Of a DNA stretch of 64,000 nucleotides, positions 25,619 to 33,844 are shown in pieces. The translations under genes were made by a program, and so were the position numbers. The DNA comes from CBDIHH01 sp965279095 (GTDB lineage Bacteria; Pseudomonadota; Alphaproteobacteria; Caulobacterales; Caulobacteraceae). The DNA lies in NCBI GenBank assembly GCA_965279095.1, contig CBDIHH010000006.1, forward strand, positions 62,001-126,000, in the 5' to 3' direction. Numbering within the stretch: position 1 is the first letter of the stretch; every line of letters begins with the position of its first letter. Below the pieces are notes generated by a model. That model was not told the origin of the DNA. It made no database searches and saw nothing but the letters and a program-made list of their open reading frames with translations.

Positions 25619-26893
25619 GTGAGCGCCGGTTACGGGGAGTTCCGCGACGGCTGGCCGGTGGTCCTGGCGTCGACCGTGGGCATCGCCCTCGGCGTCACCC
25701 CGATCCCCTTCTACACCATCGGCCTTTTGGCCCCCGAACTGAGCAAGGCCTTCCACTGGGGCCTCGGCGACGTGATGCTGGGGATGCTGATCATGAGCCT
25801 GGTGGTGCTGGTCTCGGCCCCGGCCGCGGGCGCCGTGGCCGAGCGGTTCGGGGTGCGCATCGTCGCCCTGGTGTCCATGGTCCTGTTCGGGCTCAGCTTC
25901 ATGAGCCTGGGCCTGTCGAGCGGGTCGCTGCTGCAATACTATCTGACCTGGAGCCTGATCGGGGTCGTCGGCGCCGGCACCCTGCCGATCACCTTCACCC
26001 GCGCCATCAACAACCGGTTCGAGGTGCGCAAGGGCTTCGCCCTGGGGCTGGCCCTGATGGGCACGGGCATCTTCGGCATCCTGTGCAAGGCGCCCACCGC
26101 CTGGCTGATCGAGACCGTGGGCTGGCGCGGGACCTATGTGGCCCTGGGCCTGCTGCCCATCGTCATCGCCCTGCCCATCGGCATCCTGTTCTTCCATGAC
26201 AGCCCCGGCCTGCGCAGCCGCGAGGGCCGCCAGGCGGCCAAGGCGCAGGATCCCGCCGACACCCCCGGCCTGACGTTTCGGCAGGCCCTGCGCGACTGGC
26301 GCCTGTGGCTGATCGGCGCCGCGGTGGTGGCCACCGGCTTCGCCCTGGGCGGCCCGGTGCCCAATATGGAGAGCATCCTCAAGACCAACGGCTTCGCCCT
26401 GGCGACCATCGTCACCCTGACGCCGCTCAGCGGCTTCTCGGTGATCATCGGGCGGGTGGCGGCGGGCTGGCTGATGGACCGCTTCTGGGCCCCCGCCGTG
26501 GCCTTCTCGATGCTGCTGCTGCCCGCCGCCTCGTGCTGGATCCTGGCCCACGGGCCGCTGACCTATGAGACGGCCTTCCTGGCCATCAGCCTGATCGGCC
26601 TGTGCGCGGGCATGGAGTCCGACCTGGTGGCCTTCCTGATCGCCCGCTATTTCGGGCTGCGCAACTACACGTCCATCTACAGCCTGGTCTACGTCTTCTA
26701 CGCCATGTCCGCCTCTCTGGCGGCGTGGATGTTCGGCGCCATCTTCGACCGCACCCAGTCCTTCGACGCGGTGCTCACCGTCTGCGCCCTGATCCTGATC
26801 GGCGGCGCGGCGGCCTTCCTGGCCCTTGGCCGTTATCGCTTCGCCCGGCACGAGCCGGCCGTGGCAGGGGAGGGAGGGGCGGCCGCCTCATGA
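25619..26893 (+). CDS. MFS transporter, monocarboxylate/OFA-like
   Basis: The 424-aa protein has 12 hydrophobic segments in the major facilitator pattern. It opens GYGEFRDGWPVVLASTVGIALG, has the loop-2 motif AVAERFGVRIVAL near 77-89 and the matching loop-8 motif IIGRVAAGWLMDRFW near 277-291. The pattern of a long first segment and NNRFEVRKGFALGLALMGTG in segments 4-5 resembles the oxalate/formate-antiporter and monocarboxylate group. GTG 25619 is the start used. Its stop TGA overlaps the ATG of the GntR regulator (ATGA), so it heads an MFS-GntR-unknown-hydratase operon. It probably imports the compound sensed by the GntR protein. Confidence 0.8.
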   Translation: MSAGYGEFRDGWPVVLASTVGIALGVTPIPFYTIGLLAPELSKAFHWGLGDVMLGMLIMSLVVLVSAPAAGAVAERFGVRIVALVSMVLFGLSFMSLGLSSGSLLQYYLTWSLIGVVGAGTLPITFTRAINNRFEVRKGFALGLALMGTGIFGILCKAPTAWLIETVGWRGTYVALGLLPIVIALPIGILFFHDSPGLRSREGRQAAKAQDPADTPGLTFRQALRDWRLWLIGAAVVATGFALGGPVPNMESILKTNGFALATIVTLTPLSGFSVIIGRVAAGWLMDRFWAPAVAFSMLLLPAASCWILAHGPLTYETAFLAISLIGLCAGMESDLVAFLIARYFGLRNYTSIYSLVYVFYAMSASLAAWMFGAIFDRTQSFDAVLTVCALILIGGAAAFLALGRYRFARHEPAVAGEGGAAAS

Positions 26894-27735
26894 CCGACAC
26901 GCCCTGCGCCCAGACCCAGCCGCCCGGGACGGTGACCAAGGGCTTGGCCGGGCCCCTCTATCACCAGATCTACATGCTGCTGCGCGACGAGATCGTCAGC
27001 GGCCAGAGGCCTCACGGCAGCCTGGTGCCCACCGAGAAGGAGCTGTCGCGCATCTACAACGTCTCGCGCATCACCACCCGGCGGGCCCTGGACGAGCTGG
27101 CCCACCACCGGCTGGTGGCGCGCAAGCGGCGCGTGGGCACCCGCGTCACCTTCCAGCCGGTGTCTCCGCCCATGGAGGCCAACATCGAGCAGACCCTCGA
27201 GGCCCTGCTGGCCGTGGGCCGCGCCACCACGGTGCAGCTGGTGGAACTGGGCGAGGAGGACGCCGAGCCCCCCATCGCCGCGGCCCTGGGCGTGGCCGTC
27301 GGGGACAAGATCATGCGCGCGGTGCGCGTGCGCTGGCTGGACGGCAAGCCTCTGGGCTGCATCACCAGCTTCATGCCATCGCACATGGGGGGCGGCTTCA
27401 GCCGCGAGGCGCTGGAGACCACCCCGATCTTCACCCTGATCGCGGATGCCGGGCTCAAGATCAGCACCGCCGAGCAGACCATCTCCGCGGGAACGGCCGA
27501 CCGGGCCCTGGCCCGGCTGCTGGACATCGACATGGCGACGCCGATCCTGCGCATCCGCCGCACCTGCTTTGATCCCGCGGGCCAGGCGATCCTGCACACC
27601 CGGGCGGAGTATCCGTCCGACCGCTATGAGGTCCGGCTGGACCTGCACGCGTTCGACCCCGCCCAGGCGGGTCCGGCGCCGGCCCGGGCGCGGGCGGCGA
27701 GAAAGGGCATCAAGCCCGTCGGCAAGGTGGCGTGA
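26890..27735 (+). CDS. GntR/HutC family transcriptional regulator with UTRA domain
   Basis: This 281-aa protein starts at ATG 26890, overlapping the MFS stop. Residues 20-90 form a GntR winged helix (LYHQIYMLLRDEIVSG, VPTEKELSRIYNVSRITTRRALDEL). Residues ~105-250 form a UTRA ligand-binding domain (DKIMRAVRVRWLDGKPLGC, FTLIADAGLKISTAEQTISAGTAD, LLDIDMATPILRIRRTCFD). HutC-type regulators usually repress a nearby operon until a small metabolite binds. Location inside its own operon suggests autoregulation. It may act at one of the operator-like palindromes in this island, but no specific site can be tied to it. Confidence 0.85.
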   Translation: MTDTPCAQTQPPGTVTKGLAGPLYHQIYMLLRDEIVSGQRPHGSLVPTEKELSRIYNVSRITTRRALDELAHHRLVARKRRVGTRVTFQPVSPPMEANIEQTLEALLAVGRATTVQLVELGEEDAEPPIAAALGVAVGDKIMRAVRVRWLDGKPLGCITSFMPSHMGGGFSREALETTPIFTLIADAGLKISTAEQTISAGTADRALARLLDIDMATPILRIRRTCFDPAGQAILHTRAEYPSDRYEVRLDLHAFDPAQAGPAPARARAARKGIKPVGKVA

Positions 27736-27738
27736 CCC

Positions 27739-28491
27739 ATGCAGCTTGATCACCGTTCCATCCGTGGCCGGATCGCCTACACCTCCACCCGCCCCGAGCT
27801 GGAGGGGCAGCTTCGCGGGGCCGAAACCTTCGACGTGACCATCCACGGCGACGGGTCACGGGTGCTGCGCTCCTTCTGCGGCATCTTCGAGAACTCGCCC
27901 AAGGTCCTTCGCGATTCTGTCGTGACCCTGAACGCCGACTGGCTGCCGACGGAGGCCTATGTCCGCGCCGTGGTCGACGACGCCTTCATCGGCAGCTGCT
28001 GGTATCGCTTCACCCCCAGGCGCGCCGAGTGCGAAGGCTACACGGTGCAGGAAGGCCGCATCACCCATGTCGCCGAACTGGAGCGCCCGGTGAAGGTGTT
28101 CGGCACCCATCCGATGCACGGCGACGCCTGGCTGACCAAGATCTACGACCTGTCCCAGGGTCCGGGGATCCAGCACCTGGACGACTTCTACATGTCGGCC
28201 GGCCACAATCGCGGCGCCGACGGCCCGACCCTGCTGCACAAGCCCAAGGGCATGGCGGTGAAGTTCTTCGGCGAGGAGTCCGTGACGGTCCCGGCGGGAA
28301 CGTTCGAGACTCTGCACTTCCAGCTGGGGGTCGAGGAGGACGACTCCTACATGGGCCGGGACCGGCATCCGCCGTACCACATGTGGGTCACCGCCGACGG
28401 CGACTACACCTTCGTCAAGGCCAGCGTCACCGGCTGGTACGCGTCCAACTACGAGCTCGTGCAATACCAGACCGGCGAGGGCTTTCTGTGA
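27739..28491 (+). CDS. conserved protein of unknown function, paralogue of 30863-31585
   Basis: The 250-aa protein begins MQLDHRSIRGRIAYTS and has no signal peptide or membrane segment. It shares a clear block pattern with the 240-aa protein at 30863-31585: RSIRGRI.YTS, a central ECEGYTVQEGRITHVAE, FGTHPMHGDAWLTKIYDLSQGP, FFGEESVTVPAGTFETLHF, YHMWVTADGDYTFVK and a Trp-Tyr-containing end. The alternating short strands suggest a soluble beta-barrel resembling DUF3108/LolA-like folds; this is a guess. AAGGTGG before ATG 27739 and a 3-bp gap from the GntR gene show it is in the operon. Its stop overlaps the GTG of the next gene. The paralogue precedes a methyltransferase, tying the family to the methyltransferase module. 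Confidence 0.7.
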   Translation: MQLDHRSIRGRIAYTSTRPELEGQLRGAETFDVTIHGDGSRVLRSFCGIFENSPKVLRDSVVTLNADWLPTEAYVRAVVDDAFIGSCWYRFTPRRAECEGYTVQEGRITHVAELERPVKVFGTHPMHGDAWLTKIYDLSQGPGIQHLDDFYMSAGHNRGADGPTLLHKPKGMAVKFFGEESVTVPAGTFETLHFQLGVEEDDSYMGRDRHPPYHMWVTADGDYTFVKASVTGWYASNYELVQYQTGEGFL

Positions 28492-29237
28492 CCGAACATC
28501 CCCGGGCGGCCGAGGCCGCGGCGATCCTGCTGGCGGCCAGGGCCGGCGGCGAAAAGCCGGTGGACTTCCCCGACAGCTGCCGGCCCCGCGACGTGGCCGA
28601 GGCCTACGCCATCCAGGCCGCCGTGGCCCCGAGCCTGGGGCCCATCGCCGCCTGGAAGGTGGGAACCCACACCCCCGGCGCGACGCCCCTGTGCTCGCCG
28701 ATCCCCGCCGCCAGCCTGCTGGCTAGCCCGGCCGTGATGCCGGGCCCGTCCCGCTACCGGGGGCTGGAGGCCGAGATGGTCTTCCGCCTGGACCGCGACC
28801 TGGCGCCGGGCGCGGTGTCGCGCGGCGACGTGGAGGCGGCGATCGCGTCGTGCCACCTGGCCATCGAGGTCATCGAGTGCCGGTTCGCCCAGATGGACCG
28901 GGCCGATCCCCTGTCGGTAGTCGCCGACCTGCAGAACCACGAGGCCCTGGTGGTGGGCGCGGGGCGCGAGGACTGGCGGGCGGTGGGTTTCGCGTCCCTG
29001 CCGCTGACGTTGGAAATCGACGGCCATCAGGCCGCCAGGGCGGACGGCCGGGCCGACGACCTGATCGCGCTTCTGCTGTGGCTGGCCAACACCGGCTCGG
29101 CCTGGGCCGGCGGGCTGAAGGCCGGGCAGAGCATCACCACCGGTTCCTGGTTCGCCAAGGTCTCGGCCCCGGCGCGGGCGGCGGCGCGGATATCGGCGCC
29201 GGGGTTCGGGGACGTTGGGGTCCGGTTCGAGAGCTGA
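28488..29237 (+). CDS. 2-keto-4-pentenoate hydratase / fumarylacetoacetase-superfamily enzyme
   Basis: The 249-aa protein starts at GTG 28488, which overlaps the previous stop as GTGA. The family core is visible: a substrate-region IAAWKVGTHTPG near 50-61, the metal-ligand stretch YRGLEAEMVFRLDRDL near 86-101, HLAIEVIECRF near 122-132, and TGSAWAGGLKAGQSITTGSW near 203-222. Such enzymes hydrate 2-oxopent-4-enoates or decarboxylate 4-oxalocrotonate-type acids in meta-cleavage pathways, using Mg2+ or Mn2+. It is the last gene of the MFS-GntR operon. The presence of this lower-pathway enzyme without a ring-cleavage dioxygenase in the window suggests that the earlier steps are elsewhere or are done by unrecognised enzymes. 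Confidence 0.8.
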   Translation: MTEHPRAAEAAAILLAARAGGEKPVDFPDSCRPRDVAEAYAIQAAVAPSLGPIAAWKVGTHTPGATPLCSPIPAASLLASPAVMPGPSRYRGLEAEMVFRLDRDLAPGAVSRGDVEAAIASCHLAIEVIECRFAQMDRADPLSVVADLQNHEALVVGAGREDWRAVGFASLPLTLEIDGHQAARADGRADDLIALLLWLANTGSAWAGGLKAGQSITTGSWFAKVSAPARAAARISAPGFGDVGVRFES

Positions 29238-29248
29238 GCGGGCTCTGA

Positions 29249-29345
29249 TCCTCCACCGCGCAGCGGGGGAGGTGGGCCCCCGCTGCAATGCGGGGGGTCG
29301 GAGGGGGCAGGCGGTGGCGCGATGGTTCGCCCCCTTACCCAATCC
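29249..29345. repeat. family-B-like palindromic repeat
   Basis: This partial element (CCGCGCAGCGGGGGAGGTGGGCCCCCGCTGCAATGCGGGGGG and GAGGGGGCAG...CGCCCCC) is the reverse-oriented relative of the 8226-8639 units. It lies just after the hydratase gene. Confidence 0.65.
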
Positions 29346-29351
29346 AGTCAC

Positions 29352-29437
29352 GCACTCCCCGCGGAAGCGGGGAACCAGGCTTTGCCTCAAGCGCGGCGTT
29401 TGCTGAAAGTCTGGATCCCCGCTTCCGCGGGGAGTGC
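29352..29437. repeat. perfect 22-bp inverted repeat with self-palindromic arms
   Basis: Arms at 29352-29373 and 29416-29437 are exact reverse complements separated by 42 bp. Each arm itself contains CCCCGCGGAAGCGGGG, which can form its own hairpin. Placed between convergent genes, it may serve as a bidirectional terminator or be a small mobile palindrome. Confidence 0.85.
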
Positions 29438-29454
29438 GGGGAGATGGAAGCGCC

Positions 29455-29706
29455 CTAGTCCCTGGCGTTCAGCGGTCCCAGCACCCGGCGGATGAAGGCG
29501 CCGCGGGCGGCGGTGATGGCTTCGTCGTCCGCGCCGGCGGGCTGGAAGGCGTCCAGCTCATCCCGGGTGATGACGCCCTTGGCGTCGGCGATCGTGCGCA
29601 GGGCTGCGAAGCGCTCGTTCAGCACCCAGACCTCGCTGGCCAGCTGCAGCACCGAGGCGGTGAGCCGGTCGATGGCCGGGTCTTCGAAGAAGTGCGGCTC
29701 GGCCAT
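29455..29706 (-). CDS. small helical protein, paralogue of 32922-33278
   Basis: The 83-aa protein is mostly helical and soluble. Its centre, RFAALRTIADAKGVITRDELDAFQP, matches RTDTLERLLEAKGVLTRDEIETFAP in the 118-aa protein at 32922-33278. The AKG(V/I)xTRDE pattern superficially resembles the N-terminal helices of nitrile hydratase alpha subunits, but the metal-binding motif is absent. The ATG at 29706 overlaps the TGA of the upstream methyltransferase (TGATG), so the two are translationally coupled. Since the other copy also follows a methyltransferase directly, it is probably a partner or small subunit of the methyltransferase. No known function is claimed. Confidence 0.7.
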   Translation of the reverse strand: MAEPHFFEDPAIDRLTASVLQLASEVWVLNERFAALRTIADAKGVITRDELDAFQPAGADDEAITAARGAFIRRVLGPLNARD

Positions 29707-30860
29707 CAGCGCTTCACGGCTCCCGCCAGGAAATACTGGCCGCCGGTGGCGCGGGAGCGAGACACGTCAATCGCCGCCTCCTTGGCCCGCAGGCTGGGGG
29801 TGAAGGCGCGGAACATCTCGTCCCGCCCGAAGCCCACGGCCGCCCATTCGTCCTCCAGGGACATACCGTAATAGCCGTCCATGAAGGGCTCATTGTTCAC
29901 GGTGGAATCCCAGTCGCGCAGGGACTGGGTGTAGGGGTCCATCTCGTTGAACTGGGGCGCGTCGGAATGGAACATCACCCCGCCGGGACGCAGCAGGCGA
30001 TGGCATTCGGCGAAGATCTTCGGCGCCGCCTCGGCGGAGGTCTCGTGCATCAGGATGCGTGAGAAGACGAGGTCGAAGGACCCGTCGGGGAAGGTGGTCG
30101 CGGCCGCATCCTGTTGGTGGAAATGCAGGTCCAGCCCCAGGTTGGCGGCGCGGGCGAAGGCGTAGCGCAGGCCCGGCGCGGCCACGTCGATGCCGTGGGC
30201 CTCGGCGTCGGGGAAGAATTCCTTGAACCCTCCGAGGGTGTGGCCGACGGTGCAGCCCATCTCCAGGATGCGCTTGGGCTTCAGATCGGGGAACCGCTCC
30301 CTGACAAACGCCGCCAGGCTGCGCCCGGGATCATCGTTGAGCCAGCCCTGGGTGCCCATCCGGCCCAGGGTGATGCCGCGGTCATAGACAGCGCCCATCA
30401 TCAGGTCCTGGTCCTGATCGCGATCGCCGAAATAGCCGCCCTTCTGCAGGTGGATGTCGACGTCCAGATACTCGGGCATCGGCAAGGCCGGATCGAGGCT
30501 CAGGGAGCCGGGACCGTTGCTGGCGGCGCGGGCGCGCGCCTGCAGGTCCGGCAACTGGCGCTCGATCACAGCCCGGGTCGCCACCACGCCCTCGCGCTGG
30601 GCTTCGGTGCGCAGCCGGTACCACCAGCGATTGGCTTCCTGCTGGCGCATGGCGGCGGCGATCTCCACCCGGTCAGGCTCGCGACCAAGGCTCTCCACCA
30701 GGGCCGGTTTGACCGTCGTCTCGTAGAGCCCCTTCAGGCCCGGCCGCACCTCGGCCTCGAGATACATGGTCAGGTCGTCCCAGAACATCTCGCGCGCATA
30801 CTCCTCGGCGCGCGCCGGTATGAGCATGGGATGCAGGGTCTGGATGTCGGTGCGGTCCAT
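29706..30860 (-). CDS. class I SAM-dependent methyltransferase with N-terminal extension (paralogue 1)
   Basis: The 384-aa protein starts at ATG 30860, two bases after the stop of the upstream gene. Residues 1-195 are a helical extension ending in a block LDPALPMPEYLDVDIHLQKG shared in outline with the methyltransferases at 31732 and 35917. Residues ~195-360 are a Rossmann methyltransferase domain: motif I ILEMGCTVGHTLGGF, the acidic post-I region HGIDVAAPGLRYAFARA, a motif near FDLVFSRILMHET, and LLRPGGVMFHSDAPQ. The motif I Gly pattern GCTVG deviates from the usual GxGxG. It forms a three-gene leftward operon between the unknown-function protein (30863) and the small protein (29455). Substrate unknown. 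Confidence 0.8.
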   Translation of the reverse strand: MDRTDIQTLHPMLIPARAEEYAREMFWDDLTMYLEAEVRPGLKGLYETTVKPALVESLGREPDRVEIAAAMRQQEANRWWYRLRTEAQREGVVATRAVIERQLPDLQARARAASNGPGSLSLDPALPMPEYLDVDIHLQKGGYFGDRDQDQDLMMGAVYDRGITLGRMGTQGWLNDDPGRSLAAFVRERFPDLKPKRILEMGCTVGHTLGGFKEFFPDAEAHGIDVAAPGLRYAFARAANLGLDLHFHQQDAAATTFPDGSFDLVFSRILMHETSAEAAPKIFAECHRLLRPGGVMFHSDAPQFNEMDPYTQSLRDWDSTVNNEPFMDGYYGMSLEDEWAAVGFGRDEMFRAFTPSLRAKEAAIDVSRSRATGGQYFLAGAVKR

Positions 30861-30862
30861 GG

Positions 30863-31585
30863 TTAGCGCTCCAGCTCCACCAGTTCGTACCAGGTCTGCA
30901 TATAGCCGCCGACGCCGCCCTTGAGGAAGATGGAGTCCGCGTCGGCGGTCACCCACATGTCGTACTGGGGATGGGCGCCGTCCTTGCCGGCCATGCCGCC
31001 TTCCTCGTCGCTGAAGATGTAGTGGCGGGCGGGGAAGGTCCCGGCCTTCACGGTGACGGTCTCCTCGCCCACATATTCCAGGTACATGGTCACTTCCGCC
31101 GTGACCGGCGGGGTGGCGCCGCGGTGGTCGGAGGAGGGCAGGTAGGTGCGGATCTTGCGCTTATGGGGGCCCTTGGACAGGTCCATGCACTTGGTCAGAT
31201 AGGCGTCGCCCTGGATCGGATGGGTGCCGAAACCGTCATAGCCGGGCTCGACGGCGACCCGCTGGGAGATTCGGCCGATCGAGGGGCCGTAGCTTTCGCA
31301 TTCGACATAGTCGGGGCCGAGGCGGAAGAAGCCCGCGCCCATGAATTCATTGCCGACGGTGAGCCGCACGAAGCAGTCCATCGGCCGGTCGTTCTCGTCC
31401 AGGGAGTAGGTGATATCGCGCATCACCGTGGGCAGCGGGTCCTCGATCTCGCAATGGGCGGTGAAGGTCAGCTTGCCGTCGGTCTGTCGGGTGAAGGTGA
31501 AGGTCTCGCGCCCCCGCTCCTTGTCCATCATCTCCGGCTTCTTGGAGGTGTAGAGAATGCGGCCACGGATGGTGCGGTGTTGCAT
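30863..31585 (-). CDS. conserved protein of unknown function, paralogue of 27739-28491
   Basis: The 240-aa protein starts at ATG 31585 with GGAG eight bases upstream. It aligns along its length with the 27739 protein: RTIRGRILYTS at the N-terminus, YVECESYGPSIGRISQRV, FGTHPIQGDAYLTKCMDLSKGP, VGEETVTVKAGTFPARHYIF, YDMWVTADADSIFLKGGV and a final TWYELVEL. No signal peptide or membrane segment is visible. The conserved FGTHP..GDA.LTK block contains His and Asp that could form a binding site. It is the first gene of the leftward operon with methyltransferase 1 and the small protein, and is divergent from methyltransferase 2. Function unknown. Confidence 0.7.
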   Translation of the reverse strand: MQHRTIRGRILYTSKKPEMMDKERGRETFTFTRQTDGKLTFTAHCEIEDPLPTVMRDITYSLDENDRPMDCFVRLTVGNEFMGAGFFRLGPDYVECESYGPSIGRISQRVAVEPGYDGFGTHPIQGDAYLTKCMDLSKGPHKRKIRTYLPSSDHRGATPPVTAEVTMYLEYVGEETVTVKAGTFPARHYIFSDEEGGMAGKDGAHPQYDMWVTADADSIFLKGGVGGYMQTWYELVELER

Positions 31586-31731
31586 GGGGGCTCCGGCGAT
31601 CGAACTGGGCGGGCGGGGCGCGCGGGATGTCGCGCCGACGGGCCCTGCGGGCACGTTGCCACAAGGGCCGCCCAGGCGTAAATTCCTTTTGGATATGTCA
31701 ATTGGCTCGCAAGGGCCTGAAGGAGGCATCG

Positions 31732-32919
31732 ATGGACGGTTCTGGCGGCGCGACCCTGACCCCTCGGCCCACGCCGGCGGACGCCTATGTCGGTCCGATG
31801 GACCACCGCAACGGCGTGCGCCATCCCCTATATCCCGAGCTCAGCCACGACGAGATCGAGCGCTACAACTACCTGGCGCAGATCACCCGCCACATGCACA
31901 CCCGCATCTCCCCGGCGGTGGAGAAGGCGTATGAGACCCGCGCCCAGCCCCGGTTCGAGGCCGAGACCGGCCACAAGCCCAAGGACCGCCACGAGGTCCG
32001 CAAGGCGTTGAGCGGCGACCCCCTCTATCAGATCTGGTCGGCCCTGCGCCGCGCCGCCATGGAGCAGCGGCAGGAGGCGGGCCGCTGGCTGGCGGTGCGC
32101 CAGGCCGAGGATATGGCCGCCAAGACCGAGGCCTGGATCGACAAGGACCGGCTGACCCTGGACCCGACCCTGCCCCTGCCCCGCTATGTCTCGGCCATCG
32201 ACCACCACTGCGCGCCCGGCAGCTATCACAGCGAACTGTTCCCGGGCGACGTGTCCGGCGCGGCCAGCTACGAGAGCGGCGGCTTCGTCACCGTCGGCGG
32301 GCGCAACGGCGCCCTGAACGACGGCATCGGCCAGAACATCGTCAAATGGGTCAAGAAGACCCTGCCGGACTTCCAGCCCAAGCAGATCCTCGACCTGGGC
32401 TGCACGGTCTCGCACAACGTCGTGCCCATCGCCCAGGCGTTCCCCGAGGCGGACATCGTCGCCATGGACGTGGGCACCCCGGTGCTGCGCTATGGCGCCG
32501 CCCGCGCCCACGGCCTGGGGGTGACCAATATCCGCTTCGTCCAGGCCGACGCCACCGACCTGTCGGCCTATGCCGACAACAGCGTCGACTGGGTGCAGAC
32601 CACCATGTTCCTGCACGAGCTGTCGCTGCCGTCCATGCGGGCGGTGTTCAAGGAGACCTTCCGGGTGCTGAAGCCCGGCGGCCTGTTCCACAACATGGAG
32701 CAGCCCGGCTACGCCACCATGCCGCCGCTGGAGCAGGCCATGCGCGACTGGGAGAGCACCTACAACAACGAGCCGTTCTGGACGACGCTGCACGACCTCG
32801 ACATGGAGGCCGAGCTGGCCGCGGCCGGCTTCGAACGCGACAAGATCTTCGTCGTCAACTTCCCCCAGGCGATCAATCCCAGCCGCATCGGCATGACCTT
32901 CCTCGGGGCCCGGAAATAG
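31732..32919 (+). CDS. class I SAM-dependent methyltransferase with N-terminal extension (paralogue 2)
   Basis: The 395-aa protein starts at ATG 31732, preceded by a perfect AGGAGG at 31721-31726. The first ~200 residues form a helical extension with the shared block LDPTLPLPRYVSAIDHH. The methyltransferase domain follows: motif I ILDLGCTVSHNVVPIA, where the third Gly of GxGxG is Ser, then IVAMDVGTPVLRYGAARA, VDWVQTTMFLHELS and LKPGGLFHNMEQPG. It pairs with the small protein gene 2 bp downstream, mirroring the leftward methyltransferase/small-protein pair. The 147-bp gap to the divergent 31585 gene must hold promoters for both operons. Substrate unknown. Confidence 0.8.
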   Translation: MDGSGGATLTPRPTPADAYVGPMDHRNGVRHPLYPELSHDEIERYNYLAQITRHMHTRISPAVEKAYETRAQPRFEAETGHKPKDRHEVRKALSGDPLYQIWSALRRAAMEQRQEAGRWLAVRQAEDMAAKTEAWIDKDRLTLDPTLPLPRYVSAIDHHCAPGSYHSELFPGDVSGAASYESGGFVTVGGRNGALNDGIGQNIVKWVKKTLPDFQPKQILDLGCTVSHNVVPIAQAFPEADIVAMDVGTPVLRYGAARAHGLGVTNIRFVQADATDLSAYADNSVDWVQTTMFLHELSLPSMRAVFKETFRVLKPGGLFHNMEQPGYATMPPLEQAMRDWESTYNNEPFWTTLHDLDMEAELAAAGFERDKIFVVNFPQAINPSRIGMTFLGARK

Positions 32920-32921
32920 AC

Positions 32922-33278
32922 ATGAGCATCGCCGAAGCCCTCAAGCACAGCGCCGACAAGCCGGCCGGCAAGCGCCCCTATTTCATGACCCCCGAGGTCG
33001 AGCGGGTGCTGGCCATCACCATGGCCCTGGCCCAGGAACTGGCCGTGTCGCGCCAGCGCACCGACACCCTGGAGCGGCTGCTCGAGGCCAAGGGGGTGCT
33101 GACCCGGGATGAGATTGAGACCTTCGCGCCCTCCGAGGAACAGTTCGCCGAGCGCAGCCTGTGGAGCCAGGAATACATCAACCGCATCCTGCGCATCGTC
33201 GAGCAGGAGGCGCAGGCCGCCGCGGGCGTCAAGGTCGAGCCCGTGGAAGAGGTGGCGAGGGAAATCGCGGAGGCTTAG
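32922..33278 (+). CDS. small helical protein, paralogue of 29455-29706
   Basis: The 118-aa protein starts at ATG 32922, two bases after the methyltransferase stop. After a short basic N-terminus (PAGKRPYFMTPEVERVL) it is almost wholly helical. Residues 45-72 carry the shared LERLLEAKGVLTRDEIETFAP block, followed by a charged C-terminal helix (NRILRIVEQEAQAA). It is longer than its 83-aa paralogue at both ends. The conserved position directly after a methyltransferase in both operons suggests a complex with it. Function not known. Confidence 0.7.
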   Translation: MSIAEALKHSADKPAGKRPYFMTPEVERVLAITMALAQELAVSRQRTDTLERLLEAKGVLTRDEIETFAPSEEQFAERSLWSQEYINRILRIVEQEAQAAAGVKVEPVEEVAREIAEA

Positions 33279-33363
33279 GGGCGGGTTGTCTCGCCCTTGA
33301 CCGGCGAGGTCCGGTATCCCGCCCAAAGAGCGGCGCCTTAGTCACCGACATAAGACAATAAAT

Positions 33364-33823
33364 CGTCATCCTGGGGCTCGCGCAGCGAGACCCCAGGACC
33401 CAGCAGCGAAGACCTTGCCGTGCGGCGCGTTGAGGTCTTCGCTGCTGGGTCCTGGATGAGTCGGCTTCGCGGCTCTCCAGGATGACGGCAGCGGGGGGTG
33501 GCTTCAAACAATGTCGTCATCCTGGGGCGCGCTTTTGCGCGAGCCCGGGATCCAGCAGCGAAGACCTTGCCGTGCGGCGCGTTCAGCGTGGAGCTGCTGG
33601 GTCCTGGATGAGTCCGCTTCGCGGCTCTCCAGGATGACGGCAGGGGGTGGCTTCAAAAAATGTCGTCATCCTGGGGCGCGCTCTTGCGCGAGCCCGGGAT
33701 CCAGCAGCGAGAACCTTACCGTGCGGCGTGTTCAGCGTGGAGCTGCTGGGTCCTGGATGAGTTCGCGGAGCCTGTCCTCGGGTCGGCCTTCGGCCGAACC
33801 CGGGGGCGGCTCTCCAGGATGAC
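33364..33823. repeat. three tandem family-A palindromic repeats
   Basis: Copies are at 33364-33486 and 33516-33638 (123 bp each) and at 33664-33823. The last carries an extra insertion around 33765-33810 (CGGCCTTCGGCCGAACCCGG). They occupy almost the whole 566-bp gap between convergent genes; nothing else was seen there. Confidence 0.95.
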
Positions 33824-33844
33824 GGCGGATGGCGAGCGCGGCGC

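Noticed and set aside
29455..29706. Nitrile hydratase subunit fragment
   Set aside because: The AKGVxTRDE resemblance covers only two helices, and the Cys metal-binding motif is absent in both small proteins.
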